This document shows positions 34,678 through 47,188 of a stretch of 64,000 nucleotides of DNA, in pieces; the stretch's first letter is position 1, and the number at the start of each line of letters is the position of its first letter. A program made the position numbers and the translations under genes. The DNA is from Siphonodentalium dalli. Taxonomy: Eukaryota; Mollusca; Scaphopoda; Gadilida; Siphonodentaliidae. The stretch is from contig CP136065.1 in NCBI GenBank assembly GCA_032622095.1, forward strand, positions 115,795,195-115,859,194, written 5' to 3'. The notes below the pieces were generated by a model that saw only the letters and a program-made list of their open reading frames with translations, was not told the origin of the DNA and searched no databases.

Positions 34678-35967
34678 GTCAATGGGTGTGGAATAAATGT
34701 TTGTCTTTACATGTACTTGTATTTGCCCAATCTGTTAGATGAGATGAGGGTTGTGGGATATAGGCGGGTGTCGATAATTCGGCTGACTCGTGTTGAAAGC
34801 AGAAGATTGAACAGGTCTGTCGGCATGCTAATTTAGTGGTTCTAGGAGATACTGATTCAACTTATTTTTTTTATGTCATAAAAAATGGGTTTGTTTATTG
34901 GAGCCTGTGCAGATATAGCGGAAACCCTGGTGTTCATATGCTGTTGTTTCATCAATGAAGTATGAAATCAAAAATGTTTGCATGGTATGAAATGACCAAT
35001 TGATTTCCTACATGGTACGATAAGACCCAACAATCTGGGACAAAACAACCAAAAATTCTGGTATGAAACGACCAGATCGTATGTCGGAAAAGTCCAGGAA
35101 TGAAAAGATCATGGTAGGAAACCTCCTGCTTCTCTGATAACTTAGATGACACAGAGTTTTAGGCAACATGAATTGTTATGAAATATAATTGAATGTTGGA
35201 CGTATCCGTAATATCATGAGAATGTGTGTCATTATCTGTAACACGTTTGTGCGGGGAGGGGGGGGGGGGGGGGGCTCCAAGCTGGATAACGAAACTGTTT
35301 TTGACTCAACTTTACTTTTAATATTTCCAAGATCGCTTATTAACCCTTTGGTTGTTTGGTACTTTTATTATATATATGTATATTATATATACGTACGATG
35401 TCATCAGGTACGTTGTTTGTTTAGTATGTTGTGTCTTGCACAGAAGTTAACACATGTCTTTGTCAGCAAAAAATGAATGTGTATCAAATGTGGGTCACAG
35501 CAGTGACATGCCATAAATATTCTCGAAACAACCTGAACAGTTGGCTGATAACGATTGCACATTCGGCTGACCAAAATATGCAGGCATCTGGTGTGATGAA
35601 GAAACAGACATAAATTGACATTTCAGAAATTTGTTTCTTTCTGCCGCAGTGTTGGCAAGCTATTGTTACGTTACGTTATGTTATTGTTATGTTCGTAAAT
35701 TCATTCGCAGACAAAACTTTTAAGCCATATCAAAACTGCTACTCAGATTACATTTTCATATACCTATGCTAATATACATGCAAGACATAGAGGCTATGTT
35801 TGTTGCTATGAAATTGTTACTGGCTGTTTGAATTTGAATATAATATATGGAAAAAGGTATATGTAGCATCATTTATTTAAAAATTATTTCCATTATATTG
35901 GGTCAAACTGCACATACCGGTATTAGTAAAGTGGTTTACAGCAGGAAAGTATTTTTGGCCTACAATA
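34678..35967. other. No gene; degenerate short repeat and poly-G tract
   Basis: At about 34955-35130 a motif like GGTATGAAACGACC recurs about seven times with drifting spacing of 16-28 bases. A G-rich tract of about 20 bases lies at 35253-35274. The rest is AT-rich and without convincing exons. Confidence 0.5.
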
Positions 35968-36144
35968 CAGTAATGCCCTAAATAATCGACTCCTTAACCA
36001 CAGCAGAATTATGGGTAATTTTTCAGGATTTAGTTGGAAATATGGCTTGTTGCCATGGCAACAAGCCATATTTCCGACTTAAATCCTGAAAAATTACCCA
36101 TAATTCCTCTGTGGTTAAGGAGTCGATTATTTAGGGCATTACTG
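35968..36144. mobile_element. Mariner-like palindromic MITE, full copy (177 bp)
   Basis: Starts CAGTAATGCCCTAAATAATC and ends with its inverse. TA lies at 35966-35967 and 36145-36146. The whole element is a near-perfect palindrome centred on TTGCCATGGCAA at 36051-36062. Its transcript would form a hairpin of almost 90 base pairs. Partial copies are at 3499-3632 and about 57996-58105. Confidence 0.88.
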
Positions 36145-36146
36145 TA

Positions 36147-37219
36147 GATGCAGCAAAGCCGAAATCGTTCTTTACTTTCTCTGGAATTTGTGGTAATGTT
36201 CATATAAAATGTATAAGCAAATATGGTGGCCATGGTAACCAGTGATGCAACTCCATCCGTGTTTACCAAGAGTTGGCATACAATTAAGAAATAAATACAC
36301 CATGTATTTATTTCTTTTGTAATACGACTGAATGTATGGGGCAAAATTTCTACTGAATATTCGGTGAAATACTGCAGGGAAAGTCCCAGATATGGTCTCG
36401 GGTGAGAAAAGCATTTTGTGGTGTATTTCTTATTGGGCGTACTTTATTTGTTTGCACGGAGTACTCCAGTAACTTGCATTGCGTAAATAAATGATTGTTA
36501 TTGGCCAAAATGGATGTTCTTTCAGCAGCGCTGTGTCTTTCATTTAAATTGTAAAGGAAACACATTGCGCTCATTTCTGTGTTCAACGTTGTTGGAACAA
36601 CATGACTATGATCACCCATTATACATTTCCATTATAAAATTTGATCTAAATGATATAGTTGCTATAAATTCATCTTATTCGCCTGCTCGAGTCACGGGGA
36701 GCAAAATAAATGCCAGGCTTTAATTGTTGTTAATAATAATTTGATTCCGAAATACCAGAGACATATTTAAATACAATTATTGAGGTTTGTCGATCAAGTC
36801 TATATCTGTTGGTAAAACATCTGAAATATCTTCTTTCTGAAAACCTTATGTATTGTCATGGCTGTTTTGCCTGGTTTTGTTGCCATGGTGATTGTAGTGG
36901 TGAACCCTCACTCCTGACAAAAAGAATGTACATGTATCATGAACCCTAGACACCCTATTTGGGATTTTTGGTGTACTTGGTGCATGCCCCAATAAAAAAT
37001 GAATTTCAATGATAAATGAAATATGATCTTCGGGATGTGAATTTTCCTTGTGTATATCCAAAGTCCAGGTAACACTCATTCTCTAGCAATTGAAAAAGAT
37101 AGATAAAAGTGACCCAAACCAGATTTCAAAGATCCAATTTGTATAGAACGTGTGACTGGAAAACGACCATCTACACTTTCTAAACATGCCTGTAAATTTT
37201 CAAATCAATTCTCCAGTAA
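36147..37219. other. No gene seen
   Basis: AT-rich DNA; several short overlapping frames on both strands without domains or good splice contexts. Confidence 0.5.
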
Positions 37220-38930
37220 ATGCGGGCTCCGGGTGTGCCGATGGTTTCAAATTCGAAATCCAAGATGGCTGCTGGAGCCTGGAGGTCACCCCGAAGATCC
37301 ATATGAAGTTTGGTGACGATCAGATGAGAGATGTGGCCTGTAGGGTGTGCCTAGAGCCCGAAGCCACCATCGCACGCCGCCAGCCTATTTGGCCACAAGC
37401 GCCGCCAGCCATATTATCTCTAACGCCAGCCGCATGAAAAAGTCTCCGCCGCCGGAATGATAAAATGGCTGAGCCGTGTGCATGGACTTATATGTTATGG
37501 ACAACTGGACTGTGAATCGCAAATAACTAAACCGCATTGCCTTATATTGGCATACTCGCATGGACACGCATGGTTGTTACACTATCAGAACACCTCTCAT
37601 TGTGGAATAGACTATTCCAATGCATGCTTTCATATAACTGAGTGGGAGCATCCATTCAGTATTGAAAGGGTTTAAAGTATAAATTGTTTATATCGACACC
37701 ACTCAGTCTCAGACATCGCTGACATTTGTCAATATATGCACATAACCTGTAGAAGAGAATAGAAAATAGTTTGAAATATTATATATCAATACTATCGGAT
37801 TCAGCATTCAATGATGCATGCATATATCGTAAGATGCCAGTGATGATAGCCGTCTGGAGTCGACAGAAGTCCCAATGTAACTTTTACCGATTATATAGAT
37901 ACATCCCTGCCAGTCCTTTACTGAGTCCTTCATGTATTTCGCCATAATGGAAAAGCCCAACACCTAAAGAATATGCGTGGTCTGGAATTCTACGGGTTCA
38001 CAGCAAACGCTAAAACAAGCGGGTGTCTATAACCGGGGATTACGAACATTTCGGAAAACAAAATACGCTGAATGATAACGTCTCAGCCGGCTGAGCCGCC
38101 ATATTTCGTCAGCCACGAATGTCTCGACCGAGCCGGCTTAGCTAGATAACCAGCCACGAAAATTGTTGAGCCAGCCGTGAAAACTAGTTGTCGTGGCTTC
38201 GGGTCTAGGTGTGCCAAAGGATTTAGTCATGCAATGAGTAAAATCCAAGATGGCTGCTGGCGGTCATGTTTTTCATCGAAAATCGTTCAAATTCGATAGC
38301 TCCCATCTACAGGTGATCACAATTGTGCCTGCAAAATTAAATTAATTTGTCCATGACACTGTAGCTCAGCTTTGCGAAGAAGTTAATTTTTTGTGATGAG
38401 CATTGAATGGAATGATGAATTAAATTTTGAAATTTTTTACTGAATGACCCAAAATGACTCGTTCCCATTTACATGTCAATATCAACAGCCATGACAAATT
38501 TCATAACCAACCAAAGGTTCGACTTGTAGCCCATGCCAAAGAATTTAGTCATGCAGGGGCTAAAATCCAAGATGGCTGTCCGCGGCCATGTTTTATTGCC
38601 GAATGACCCCAAAATGACCCGTTCCCATCTACATGTTAATATTAACATCCACGACAAATAGCATAATAATAAGATGAACACTCTGGCCTGTAGCCCATGC
38701 TAATGGATTGAATGGTGAAATCCTAGATGGCTGCTGGTGGCCATGTTTTTTGCCGAATGACCCCAAAATTACTCGTTCCCATCTACATGTCAACAGCCAT
38801 TACAAATTTCATAATGATCTGACCAATGGTACGACTTTTAGCCCATGCCAAACAATTTAGTCATGCCAAGAGTAAAATCCAAGATGGATGCCGTCGTAAT
38901 CACTTTGTACCTGTTTGACATTGCCTGCAT
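37220..38930 (-). mobile_element. Helentron-like family II remnants, reversed
   Basis: Five or six diverged 160-bp units on the minus strand, recognisable on plus by AATCCAAGATGGCTGCTGG and CTCGTTCCCATCTACATG, at 37255-37351 and 38216-38900. Split by the hAT 37352-38207. A TGACACTGTAGCTCA remnant of the 3' end is at about 38354. No complete termini. Confidence 0.6.
37352..38207. mobile_element. Non-autonomous hAT element, copy 2 (856 bp)
   Basis: Sister of 33791-34669, same TAGAGCCCGAAGCCACC start and GTCTA end. A perfect 8-bp target duplication GGTGTGCC lies at 37344-37351 and 38208-38215. Several small indels separate it from copy 1. Confidence 0.9.
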
Positions 38931-38940
38931 ATATATAATA

Positions 38941-39753
38941 CTAGCCGATGAGCCCGACGTTGTCCGGGCTATTCAAAAACCAAATTTCAAGTCGATAGCT
39001 CCACCCGTTTCCGAGATGAGCCCGACGTTGTCCTGGCTATTCAAAAACTAAATTTCAAGTCGATAGCTCCACGCGTTTCCGAGATCTGGTCTGCGCATGC
39101 GCGAAGCTGGCGTCGCACGGGCTCGGCGACCCGATAAAATTTGTATCCGGGGCAAGATACATTCACATACCAAATTTCAAGTCGATAGCTCCACCCGTTT
39201 CCGAGATCTGGTCTGCGCATGCGCGAAGCTGGCGTCGCACGGGCTCGGCGACCCGATAAAATTTGTATCCGGGGCAAGATACATTCACATACCAAATTTC
39301 AAGTCGATAGCTCCACCCGTTTCCGAGATCTCGTCTGCGCATGCGCGAAGCTGGCGTCGCACGGGCTCGGCGACCCGATAAAATTCGTATCCGGGGCAAG
39401 ATACATTCACATAGCAAATTTCAAGTCGATAGCTCCACCCGTTTCCGAGATCTCGTCTAACCACTCAAAAGTATTGTTCCTGTATATCTCTCTGCAGATG
39501 CTAATAACGTTGAATGGTAAACAAACGCTCTTTATAGCGATGCGTCAAAAAACAAACGCTCATTAAATTATCACTTGATTAACCACCGCAGTGCCGTTTT
39601 TTTGTGACTGAGAGTGGAGAATGGGTGCTCTGGGCTTCTCCAAAATGCGAAGTCGACGATAGGAAGGAAGTTTGGTCTCGATCGGTCAACCCGTTTTCGA
39701 TTCTATAAAGGACATACAGACAGACAGACAGAGGTCTTCAAATATATATGAGA
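38941..39753 (-). mobile_element. Complete Helitron with 122-bp tandem units (813 bp)
   Basis: The 3' CTAG lies at plus 38941-38944 with the GCCCGGACAACGTCGGGC hairpin 7 bases inside. The 5' end at 39753 reads TCTCATATATATTTGAAGAC on minus. The interior repeats a 122-bp unit (TTTCAAGTCGATAGCTCC to ATACATTCACAT, with TGCGCATGCGC) about three and a half times. The overlapping frames on both strands arise from the repeat and are not genes. Confidence 0.87.
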
Positions 39754-40225
39754 CTAGCCGACGAGCCCGACGTTGTCCGGGCTATTCAAAAACCAAATTT
39801 CAAGTCGATAGCTCCACCCGTTTCCGAGATCTGGTCTGCGCGAAGCTTGCGTCACACGGGCTCGGCGACCTGATAAAATTTGTATCCGGGGCAAGATACA
39901 TTCACATAGCAAATTTCAAGTCGATAGCTCCACCCGTTTCCAAGTTCCCGTATATCTCTCTGCAGATGCTAATAACGTTGAATGGTAAACAAACGCTCTT
40001 TATAGCGATGCGTCAAAAACAAACACTCATTAAATTATCACTTGATTAACCACCGCAGTGCCGTTTTTTGTGACTGAGAGTGGAGAACGGGTGGTCTGAA
40101 CTTCTCCAAAACGCCACGCCGACGGTGTCCGTGGGATTTTACCCTTAGATATGAAGTTTGAACTCAATCGATTCGATAAAGGACAGACAGACAGACAAAC
40201 AGAGGTCTTCAAAATATATATGAGA
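39754..40225 (-). mobile_element. Complete Helitron, same family (472 bp)
   Basis: CTAG at 39754-39757, adjoining the previous element with no spacer. 5' end TCTCATATATATTTTGAAGA at 40225. It carries only one and a half 122-bp units, so it is a shorter variant of its neighbour. Confidence 0.87.
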
Positions 40226-40325
40226 CTAGCAGGTTAGCCCGCCACTGGCGGCAATCGTCAGAAACATGACAATTTTAAAAAAAATTAATTAATTTTTTTA
40301 ATTGTGCCTTTTTAATTTACTGGCT
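40226..40325 (-). mobile_element. Helitron 3' part, split by nested element
   Basis: CTAG at 40226-40229 and the CCGCCACTGGCGG hairpin mark a third Helitron directly joined to 39754-40225. It is interrupted at about 40326 by the family III element and appears to resume at 45519 with the same AATTAATT and TTTTTGTTTTTCAATGAG style of sequence. Confidence 0.7.
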
Positions 40326-41856
40326 TTTTAGCTCACCTGAGACGAAGTCTCCGGTGGAGCTATAGTCATCACTCCTCGTCCGTCGTCCGTCCCGTCTGTC
40401 TGTCCGTCCGTCAACTTTTTTTTTAAACATCTCCTCTGAAACCATCATACCAAATTGGTTCATATTTGGTGTGGATGTTCCATAGGTGACTCTCATTCAG
40501 ATTTGTTCAAATGAGGTCACTGGGTCAAATAGTTTCGAAACCAGGGCCATAATTCTATTCCTCCACAGTAATTCTTACAACAACTTCTTGTCCATAACCA
40601 TTGTGCCGATTTAGCTAATATTTGGTATGGAGAGTCCTTGGGTGACTGGTGTTCAGATTTGTTCAAATGAGGTCACCCGGTCAATTAGTTGAGAAACCAG
40701 GGCCATAACTCATAGTAATTCTTACAATGACTTCTTCTACAAAAATATTGGGCCGAATTAGCTTATATTTGGTACTGAGGGACCTTGGGTGACTGGGAAT
40801 CAGATTTGTTCAAATTGGGTCACTGGGTCAATTAGGGGCAGAGCCAGGGACATAACTCATATTTGGGGTGGATGTTCCCTAGGTGACTGTCATTAATATT
40901 TGTTCAAATGAGGTCACTGTGTCAAACAGTTGCGAAACCAGGGCCATAACTATATTCCTCCTTGGTAATTCTTATAACGACTTCTTGTCAATAACCATTA
41001 AGCCGATTTAGTTTATATCTGGTATGTGGGGTCATTGAATGACTGGGGTTCAGATTTGTTCAAATGGGGTCACTGGGTCAAATAGTGGTGGAGCCAGGGC
41101 CATAATTCCCCAAAAAATTATAAAAAATTCAGGAACTCCTTGATCAATTTAACATACAAACAAAAAATATCACCCCCCCCCCCCACATGACCCAGAACCC
41201 CACCCCCAACCAACAGCATTCCACCCTATCTCATATCCTAACTCACAGGTAAATAAAGTATATTTATTTAAATTCCCATTACAAGGCAACTCTCCTATGA
41301 ACTGATAGACATGACACATGGCAAGGCAGATAGAGAGACAAAGAGAGCTTCTGCAGCCTTAGACAGAGTCCCCAGGGAGTGTATTCATGTCATCCATAAT
41401 TTAAATGAGATTAATGGTGTTATCAATGAAGCACCCTTGTTGTTTATATTATCACTCAGTGGTCATTAAAATCAGATTAATTTCATTTTCTCAAAGAGTG
41501 CCTGGCATTTGTAGAATGAGGTTCCCAGAGGGTGAATTTAGTGACGCTATCCTACACTGCAGGCTAGCATAACCAAATACACCCTCTGAGAACCTTATTC
41601 CGCTTAGGCCTCATCTTCTGGGAAGTATCTATAGTCTCAAGATCTCATTCTGCTTAGGCCTCATCTTCTGGGAAGTATCTATAGTATCAAATTTACATTG
41701 TTGTTAGTTAAATTTCCCTTCTAGGAAGTTTCTGTATCCCTTAATTTGCGGAAGATAAAATTCATGATTGAGGTGCCCAATGGGTGAACATCACCAATTT
41801 CAACTGGGGAACTTCAATCTTATTCTAGGTCTTCCATAGCAGTTGAGGGCCTTATC

Positions 41857-43480
41857 AGAATGAGGTCCCCAGAGGGTGAATTTAGTGATACTAGCCCGCT
41901 GTGCAGGATAGCCTCACTAAATTCACCCTCTGTGTACCTCATTCTGCAAATAACAGACAGACTATTTCAAAGCTTGATTCAAGGCTAGCATCACCAAGTT
42001 CACCATTTGGGGACCTCATTCTGCTTAGGCCTCATCTTCTGGGAAGTATCTATAGTATCAAATTTACATTGTTGTTAGTTAAATTTCCCTTCTAGGAAGT
42101 TTCTATATCCCCTAATTTGCAGAAGATAAAATTCATAATTGAGGGGCCCAATGGGTGAACATCACCAACTTCAACTGGGGAAATTCAATTTTATTTTAGG
42201 TCTTACATAGCAGTTGAGGACTTTATCAGAATGAGGTCCCCAGAGGGTGAATTTAGCGTCACTAAATTCACCCTCTGGGGACCTCACTCTGCAAATGACA
42301 GACACACTATCACACTATTTCATGGCTTGTTGTATAATACATTGTGTTGCTTGAGGCCAGGCATGCACAATGTAGGAACAGACACGCTTTTTGTGATGCT
42401 ATCCGGCACAGCAGGCTAGCATCACCAAATTCACCCTCTGACAACCTCATTCTGCTTAGGCCTCATCTTCTGGGAAGTATCTATAGTATCAAATTTACAT
42501 TGTTGTTAGTTAAATTTCCCTTCTAGGAAGTTTCTATATCCCCTAATTTGCAGAAGATAAAATTCATAATTGAGGGGCCCAATGGGTGAACATCACCAAC
42601 TTCAACTGGAGAAATTCAATTTTATTCTAGGTCTTCCATAGCAGTTGAGGGCCTTATCAGAATGAGCTCCCCAGAGGGTGAATTTAGCGTCACTAAATCC
42701 ACCCTCTGGGGACCTCATTCTGCAAATGACAGACACACTATCACACTATTTCAAGGCTTGTTGAATAATACATTGTGTTGCTTGAGGCCAGGCATGCACA
42801 ATGTAGGAACAGACACGCTTTTTGTGATGCTATCCGGCACAGCAGGCTAGCATCACCAAATTCACCCTCTGACAACCTCATTCTGCTTAGGCCTCATCTT
42901 CTGGGAAGTATCTATAGTATCAAATTTACATTGTTGTTAGTTAAATCTCCCTTCTAGGAAGTTTCTATATCCCCTAATTTGCAGAAGATAAAATTCATAA
43001 TTGAGGGGCCCAATGGGTGAACATCACCAACTTCAACTGGAGAAATTCAATTTTATTCTAGGTCTTCCATAGCAGTTGAGGGCCTTATCAGAATGAGCTC
43101 CCCAGAGGGTGAATTTAGCGTCACTAAATCCACCCTCTGGGGACCTCATTCTGCAAATGACAGACACACTATCACACTATTTCAAGGCTTGTTGAATAAT
43201 ACATTGTGTTGCTTGAGGCCAGGCATGCACAATGTAGGAACAGACACGCTTTTTGTGATGCTATCCCGCACAGCAGGCTAGCATCACCAAATTCACCCTC
43301 TGGCAACCTCATTCTGCTTAGGCCTCATCTTCTGGGAAGTATCTATAGTATCAAATTTACATTGTTGTTAGTTAAATTTCCCTTCTAGGAAGTTTCTATA
43401 TCCCCTAATTTGCAGAAGATAAAATTCATAAATGAGGTGCCCAATGGGTGAATATCACCAACTTCAACTGGGGAACTTAA
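41857..43480 (+). repeat. Tandem array of 431-bp units
   Basis: Near-identical units start at about 42228, 42659 and 43090 (exact 431-base spacing), with a shorter diverged unit at about 41857. Each unit has an inverted repeat; in the first it is perfect over 23 bases per arm (42234-42256 and 42262-42284, loop CGTCA), containing CCCCAGAGGGTGAATTTAG. The frames repeated every 431 bases come from the array. Confidence 0.9.
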
Positions 43481-43849
43481 TTTTTATCCTTATCAGATTT
43501 GTGAAAATGGGATCACAAAGTCAAATAAGGGCAGAGCAAGAGACTTAACTATTTCACTACATAGTAATTCTTAAAATATGTTTGCAAGAACTAGTTGGCT
43601 TATATAGAATGGAATGTTCTTCCTTGACTGCAATTCAGATTTTTTTAATGGGGTCACCTGGTCAAATAGGGGCCAAGCGAAGGACAGTTTCCCTCTTAAT
43701 ATGCTTCCTTCACAAGGACCATCAGGTCTATTTGACTGATATTTATGATATGTATGAAGGGTTCTTTGGTGTCTGGGATTCAAATTTATTCAGATGGGGT
43801 CACCAGGTTAAAAGGGTGGGACCAGGGACATAACTATATGTCTCTATAG

Positions 43850-44884
43850 TAGGGGTGCCACGATTAATCGTATAATCGATGAACCGTTGATAAAGCCGAT
43901 AATCGATTACCATTTCCGTCGTCGATTAATCTGCGTTATTTATTTCGGACGTTGGAAAATGCCGGTTATTGTTGAATACCCTGATAAGAGATTCCGACAA
44001 CTTGAGTACTACTAGTATATGTTGCAAACAGCCGGCAGTTCATTTGATGACATGGTTACTCTTCGAGTCTTTGTATATTCTTCAAATTGCATGGCGCCAT
44101 GATGGCGCACTGCAGCTTTGAACTTATGCCGACATCGTTGTATATTTCTACAAGAAAGGCGGCACTACGTCTTTGAAATGGACTGACTGTCAGTGAACTG
44201 AATGCCCTCGCCCTTGAATCTCATTGGACCAAAGGGGAGTTGATTGACATTCTCTCGATATCAGGGAACCTACGGCATTTTAATCAGCGATATTCTCGGC
44301 GGTGTCATTTGCAGCAAGTATACTTTGTTTGTATAAGTATACTTAGATGTTACTAGTACAGGCTATCGCTTATAGTGTGGTGACTGCTAAATGAAATTAA
44401 CTATTACCAAATTTGCGGGCAGGGGCCCACCTTTGTAATTGTTATCATGCTCTGGAAGTTCGCTGAAACTTATAGTTTCCGTAACATTAGATTCCTTTTT
44501 TTAGGAACCACCGTCGGTCCGTCGTGCATTCCTACTTTTATATTGCTTGTATGTTTGGCTGTTAAATTAATCGCTACGTTCGTTCCAATGAACTCACAAA
44601 TATTATAACCATGACATCGCCGAGAACTGTGCTTGTATTGAACACATTGTGCTCATTAGTCATTACCGGTGGTTTATGATGCACTTTATTAACACAAAGA
44701 TTACATCAGTCGAAGCCTCAAACAAGCAGCGAAAGCAGTTAACCAGCATCCAGCCAATATGGCAATAGGCCATATTACGGAATACTTCTACTGATGTTAT
44801 TATTATTATGTACGATTAATCGATTATAGTCGATTATTGACGACCGATTATCGATTATCAAAATAAATAATCGTGGCACCTCTA
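43850..44884. mobile_element. Non-autonomous hAT element (1,035 bp)
   Basis: Ends TAGGGGTGCCACGATTAATC and an inverse (AATAATCGTGGCACCTCTA). A perfect 8-bp target duplication CTCTATAG lies at 43842-43849 and 44885-44892. Nested in the family III element. No transposase; subterminal repeats ATCGATTA in both orientations. Confidence 0.9.
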
Positions 44885-45518
44885 CTCTATAGTAATTCTT
44901 AAAATGTCTTCTCAAGGGATTTTGGACTATTTAGCTTACATATAGTATGGAGGAATCAGGAAGATCCTTTAGTGACTGAGATACAGATTAGTTAAAATGA
45001 GGTCAACCTGTCAAGAAATGGCAGTCTATGGGGAGTTAACACTTTTGTGTCCAATAAAATCATAGAAATACCAAATTCATTAAAACATCTACCTTGGAAC
45101 CACCTGACTGATTGGTCTGACATACATGTATTGTGTTTTGGGTCCATGGATAATTGGGCTTCAAACATGTTTAAATGGTTTTAGAAAAAGGCGCTTGTGA
45201 GATTGGAAATTTCCAACAATTGAGAAAGTTTGAGGTGTCGGTTGTGAAATTCCAACCTAAGACTTGGGAGTCTGGATCCCGGTCGGGAGGGGACTTGTTG
45301 AGCTGGAGGAGGGGGGTGATCAGTAGTGTACAGTTGGCAATTTCAAGGTGGTTTTTTACCAAGCTACATACTTGAAGTCTCTCTAGCCACATATCCTGTT
45401 TAAATCTACTTCTTTTAAAGTGATTATGAAAAGTGCTCACTGTTTTCGTCTCCAGAGTCCCAGTCTTATCAGTCTTTGCAGTCTGGTGAGCGACCCCACA
45501 GTCATTGACTGTCTTGTT

Positions 45519-46741
45519 TAATTAATTTATTTAATTTAATTTTTTGTTTTTCAATGAGTTAATTGTTTCTTTTTTGTTTTTCAATTTTACTTGAATTGAT
45601 CATTTTCAAGGTCAAGGTTAGGTCGGGGTCACAATTTAACCCGTCTAGTACACTTCCCGTAGTTAGCAAGTTTGAGCTCAATCGGTTCGAGTCTATAAAG
45701 GACACACACATATATATCATTTGTGGGTACCCGTTTCAAGGTGAAGATCAGCTCGGGCAGAAAAACTGACCTGATCCCCGTTCCTAGGAAGCCCTAAGTA
45801 CGTAAGAATCACACAACACGCTCATGTCTGGATACAGTCACGCTGACGTGCCCAGACGTAAGAATCACATTACACACATGTATGCTCTTTATTAACGACA
45901 CTGCAGATACGAACGCTCTTTAACTATCAACGCGATTAACCCCACAGTGCCGTTTTTGTGACTGAGAGTGGAGAACCGGTGCTCTGAGCTTCTCCAAAAC
46001 GCCGCGACGACCATTCCCGTGGGTTTTTACCCTTAGATGGGAAGTTTTGACTTTCTTACCTATCTGACCTTTGCAATGGTTTACATGTTCGATTTGATTT
46101 TATTCATGAATAGTCTGTTCACATTGATGGCGTTTGTCCGAAACATGACATTTTATTACATGTTTATTTTTTAATATTAATTTAATGTTTTTTAAATGTA
46201 ATATATTTTTTTCTGAATTTTTTCCGAAACATGACATTTTATGACATGTTTATTTTTTAATATTAATTTAATGTTTTTTAAATGTAATATTTTTTTTTTC
46301 TTAATTTTTTTATTTTTTGTTTCTGGCGGAAAAATTTACCCGATGAAATCCCCCCTTCCTAGGAACGATATTGGGTTTTTCAATATTTTACCCGATTTGA
46401 CCTTGAATTGATCATTTTCAAGGTCAAGGTCATGTCGGGGTCACAATATTTGTCTATACACGCCCAGACCCAGAAGAGGTATGATTTTATTTAACCTGCA
46501 CGTGGCCATTGAGCAGCCCCTGACAGAGGTTGTCCACCCTTACGAGATGGTCAATAGTCCCCGCCAAGTTAATCCCGTCGCGAACCCCATCCTCGCAAAG
46601 AGCGGACAGTCAATTAATCCCGTCGTGAACGCCATCACCAACGCGACGTAATTTTGTTTGGTATCATGTGTTGCGTTCTAAAAATAGGAATGCCCCGTAT
46701 ACGTTTGCGTAAATACGAAATTGTGAGTGTTGATTTGTAAC
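45519..46741 (-). mobile_element. Helitron-derived mosaic
   Basis: Blocks shared with other Helitrons here: CAAGTTTGAGCTCAATCGG, TTCGAGTCTATAAAGGACAC, GGGTACCCGTTTCAAGG and CTTCTCCAAAACGCCGCG. The 80 bases at about 46047-46127 recur at 54434-54513, next to another Helitron. A 65-base direct repeat with ATTAATTTAATGTTTTTTAA lies at about 46144-46290. No clear ends and no gene. Confidence 0.5.
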
Positions 46742-47188
46742 CAGTCCTTCGATTCTGTAAAATGCAGGAGTGTGGTTGGTCACTCGCCTAACCTGAAACC
46801 CAGGCGTGTGATTTTAGTGGATATTTCGGGGGTATAAAATGACGAACGAAGACTCAAAATTAAATCAATTTTTATCACCATTGTGATTCATCTTGTACAC
46901 ATGTATTCTCCACATTGAAGTAATTAAACTCCATTCTCGAATTGCGTCGTAATACTTCCGTTGGATGTAAGTTGTTATGAAATGCGGCCACAGACCACGT
47001 AACCACGTGAGAGTTTCCTGTTGTGCGAACTCGATCGATATTTTTTAAAATAATGTTCGATTGCCCCGAACTCAAGTTTCAATTTCTATTCATCTTCGCC
47101 ATCCATCGGGGCTGCTTTTTTTTAGAACGCAAAACATGGTACAAAAATTACGTCACGTTGGTGATGGGGGTGCACGGTGGGATTAATT
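46613..47188. repeat. Separated 72-bp inverted repeat
   Basis: ATTAATCCCGTCGTGAACG through GCGTTCTAAAAA (46613-46685) pairs with the inverse at 47116-47188 (TTTTAGAACGCAAAACATGG through GGGATTAAT), about 80-85% matching. The left arm lies outside and the right arm inside the TIR element 46742-47499. Confidence 0.7.

Larger units (their letters stand above)
40326..45518 (+). mobile_element. Helentron-like family III, full copy (5.2 kb)
   Basis: 5' end: T-run then AGCTCACCTGAGACGAAGTC. 3' end: AGTCTGGTGAGCGACCCC, the palindrome ACAGTCATTGACTGT (45498-45512), CTTGTT. It has five or so modules with AGGGCCATAA, then the 431-bp array, then the hAT 43850-44884, and near the 3' end TTGGAAATTTCCAAC. 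No Rep/helicase frame. It lies inside a Helitron. Confidence 0.6.

Noticed and set aside
39041-39566. Overlapping frames on both strands with Arg-rich peptides
   Set aside because: They repeat every 122 bases and follow the tandem unit of a Helitron.
41901-43388. Series of 60-64-residue frames
   Set aside because: Recur at exactly 431 bases with the tandem units; no evidence of coding.
42228-43480. Possible CRISPR array or phage-like repeat cluster
   Set aside because: Units of 431 bases without short repeats and unique spacers; the context is a eukaryotic transposon.
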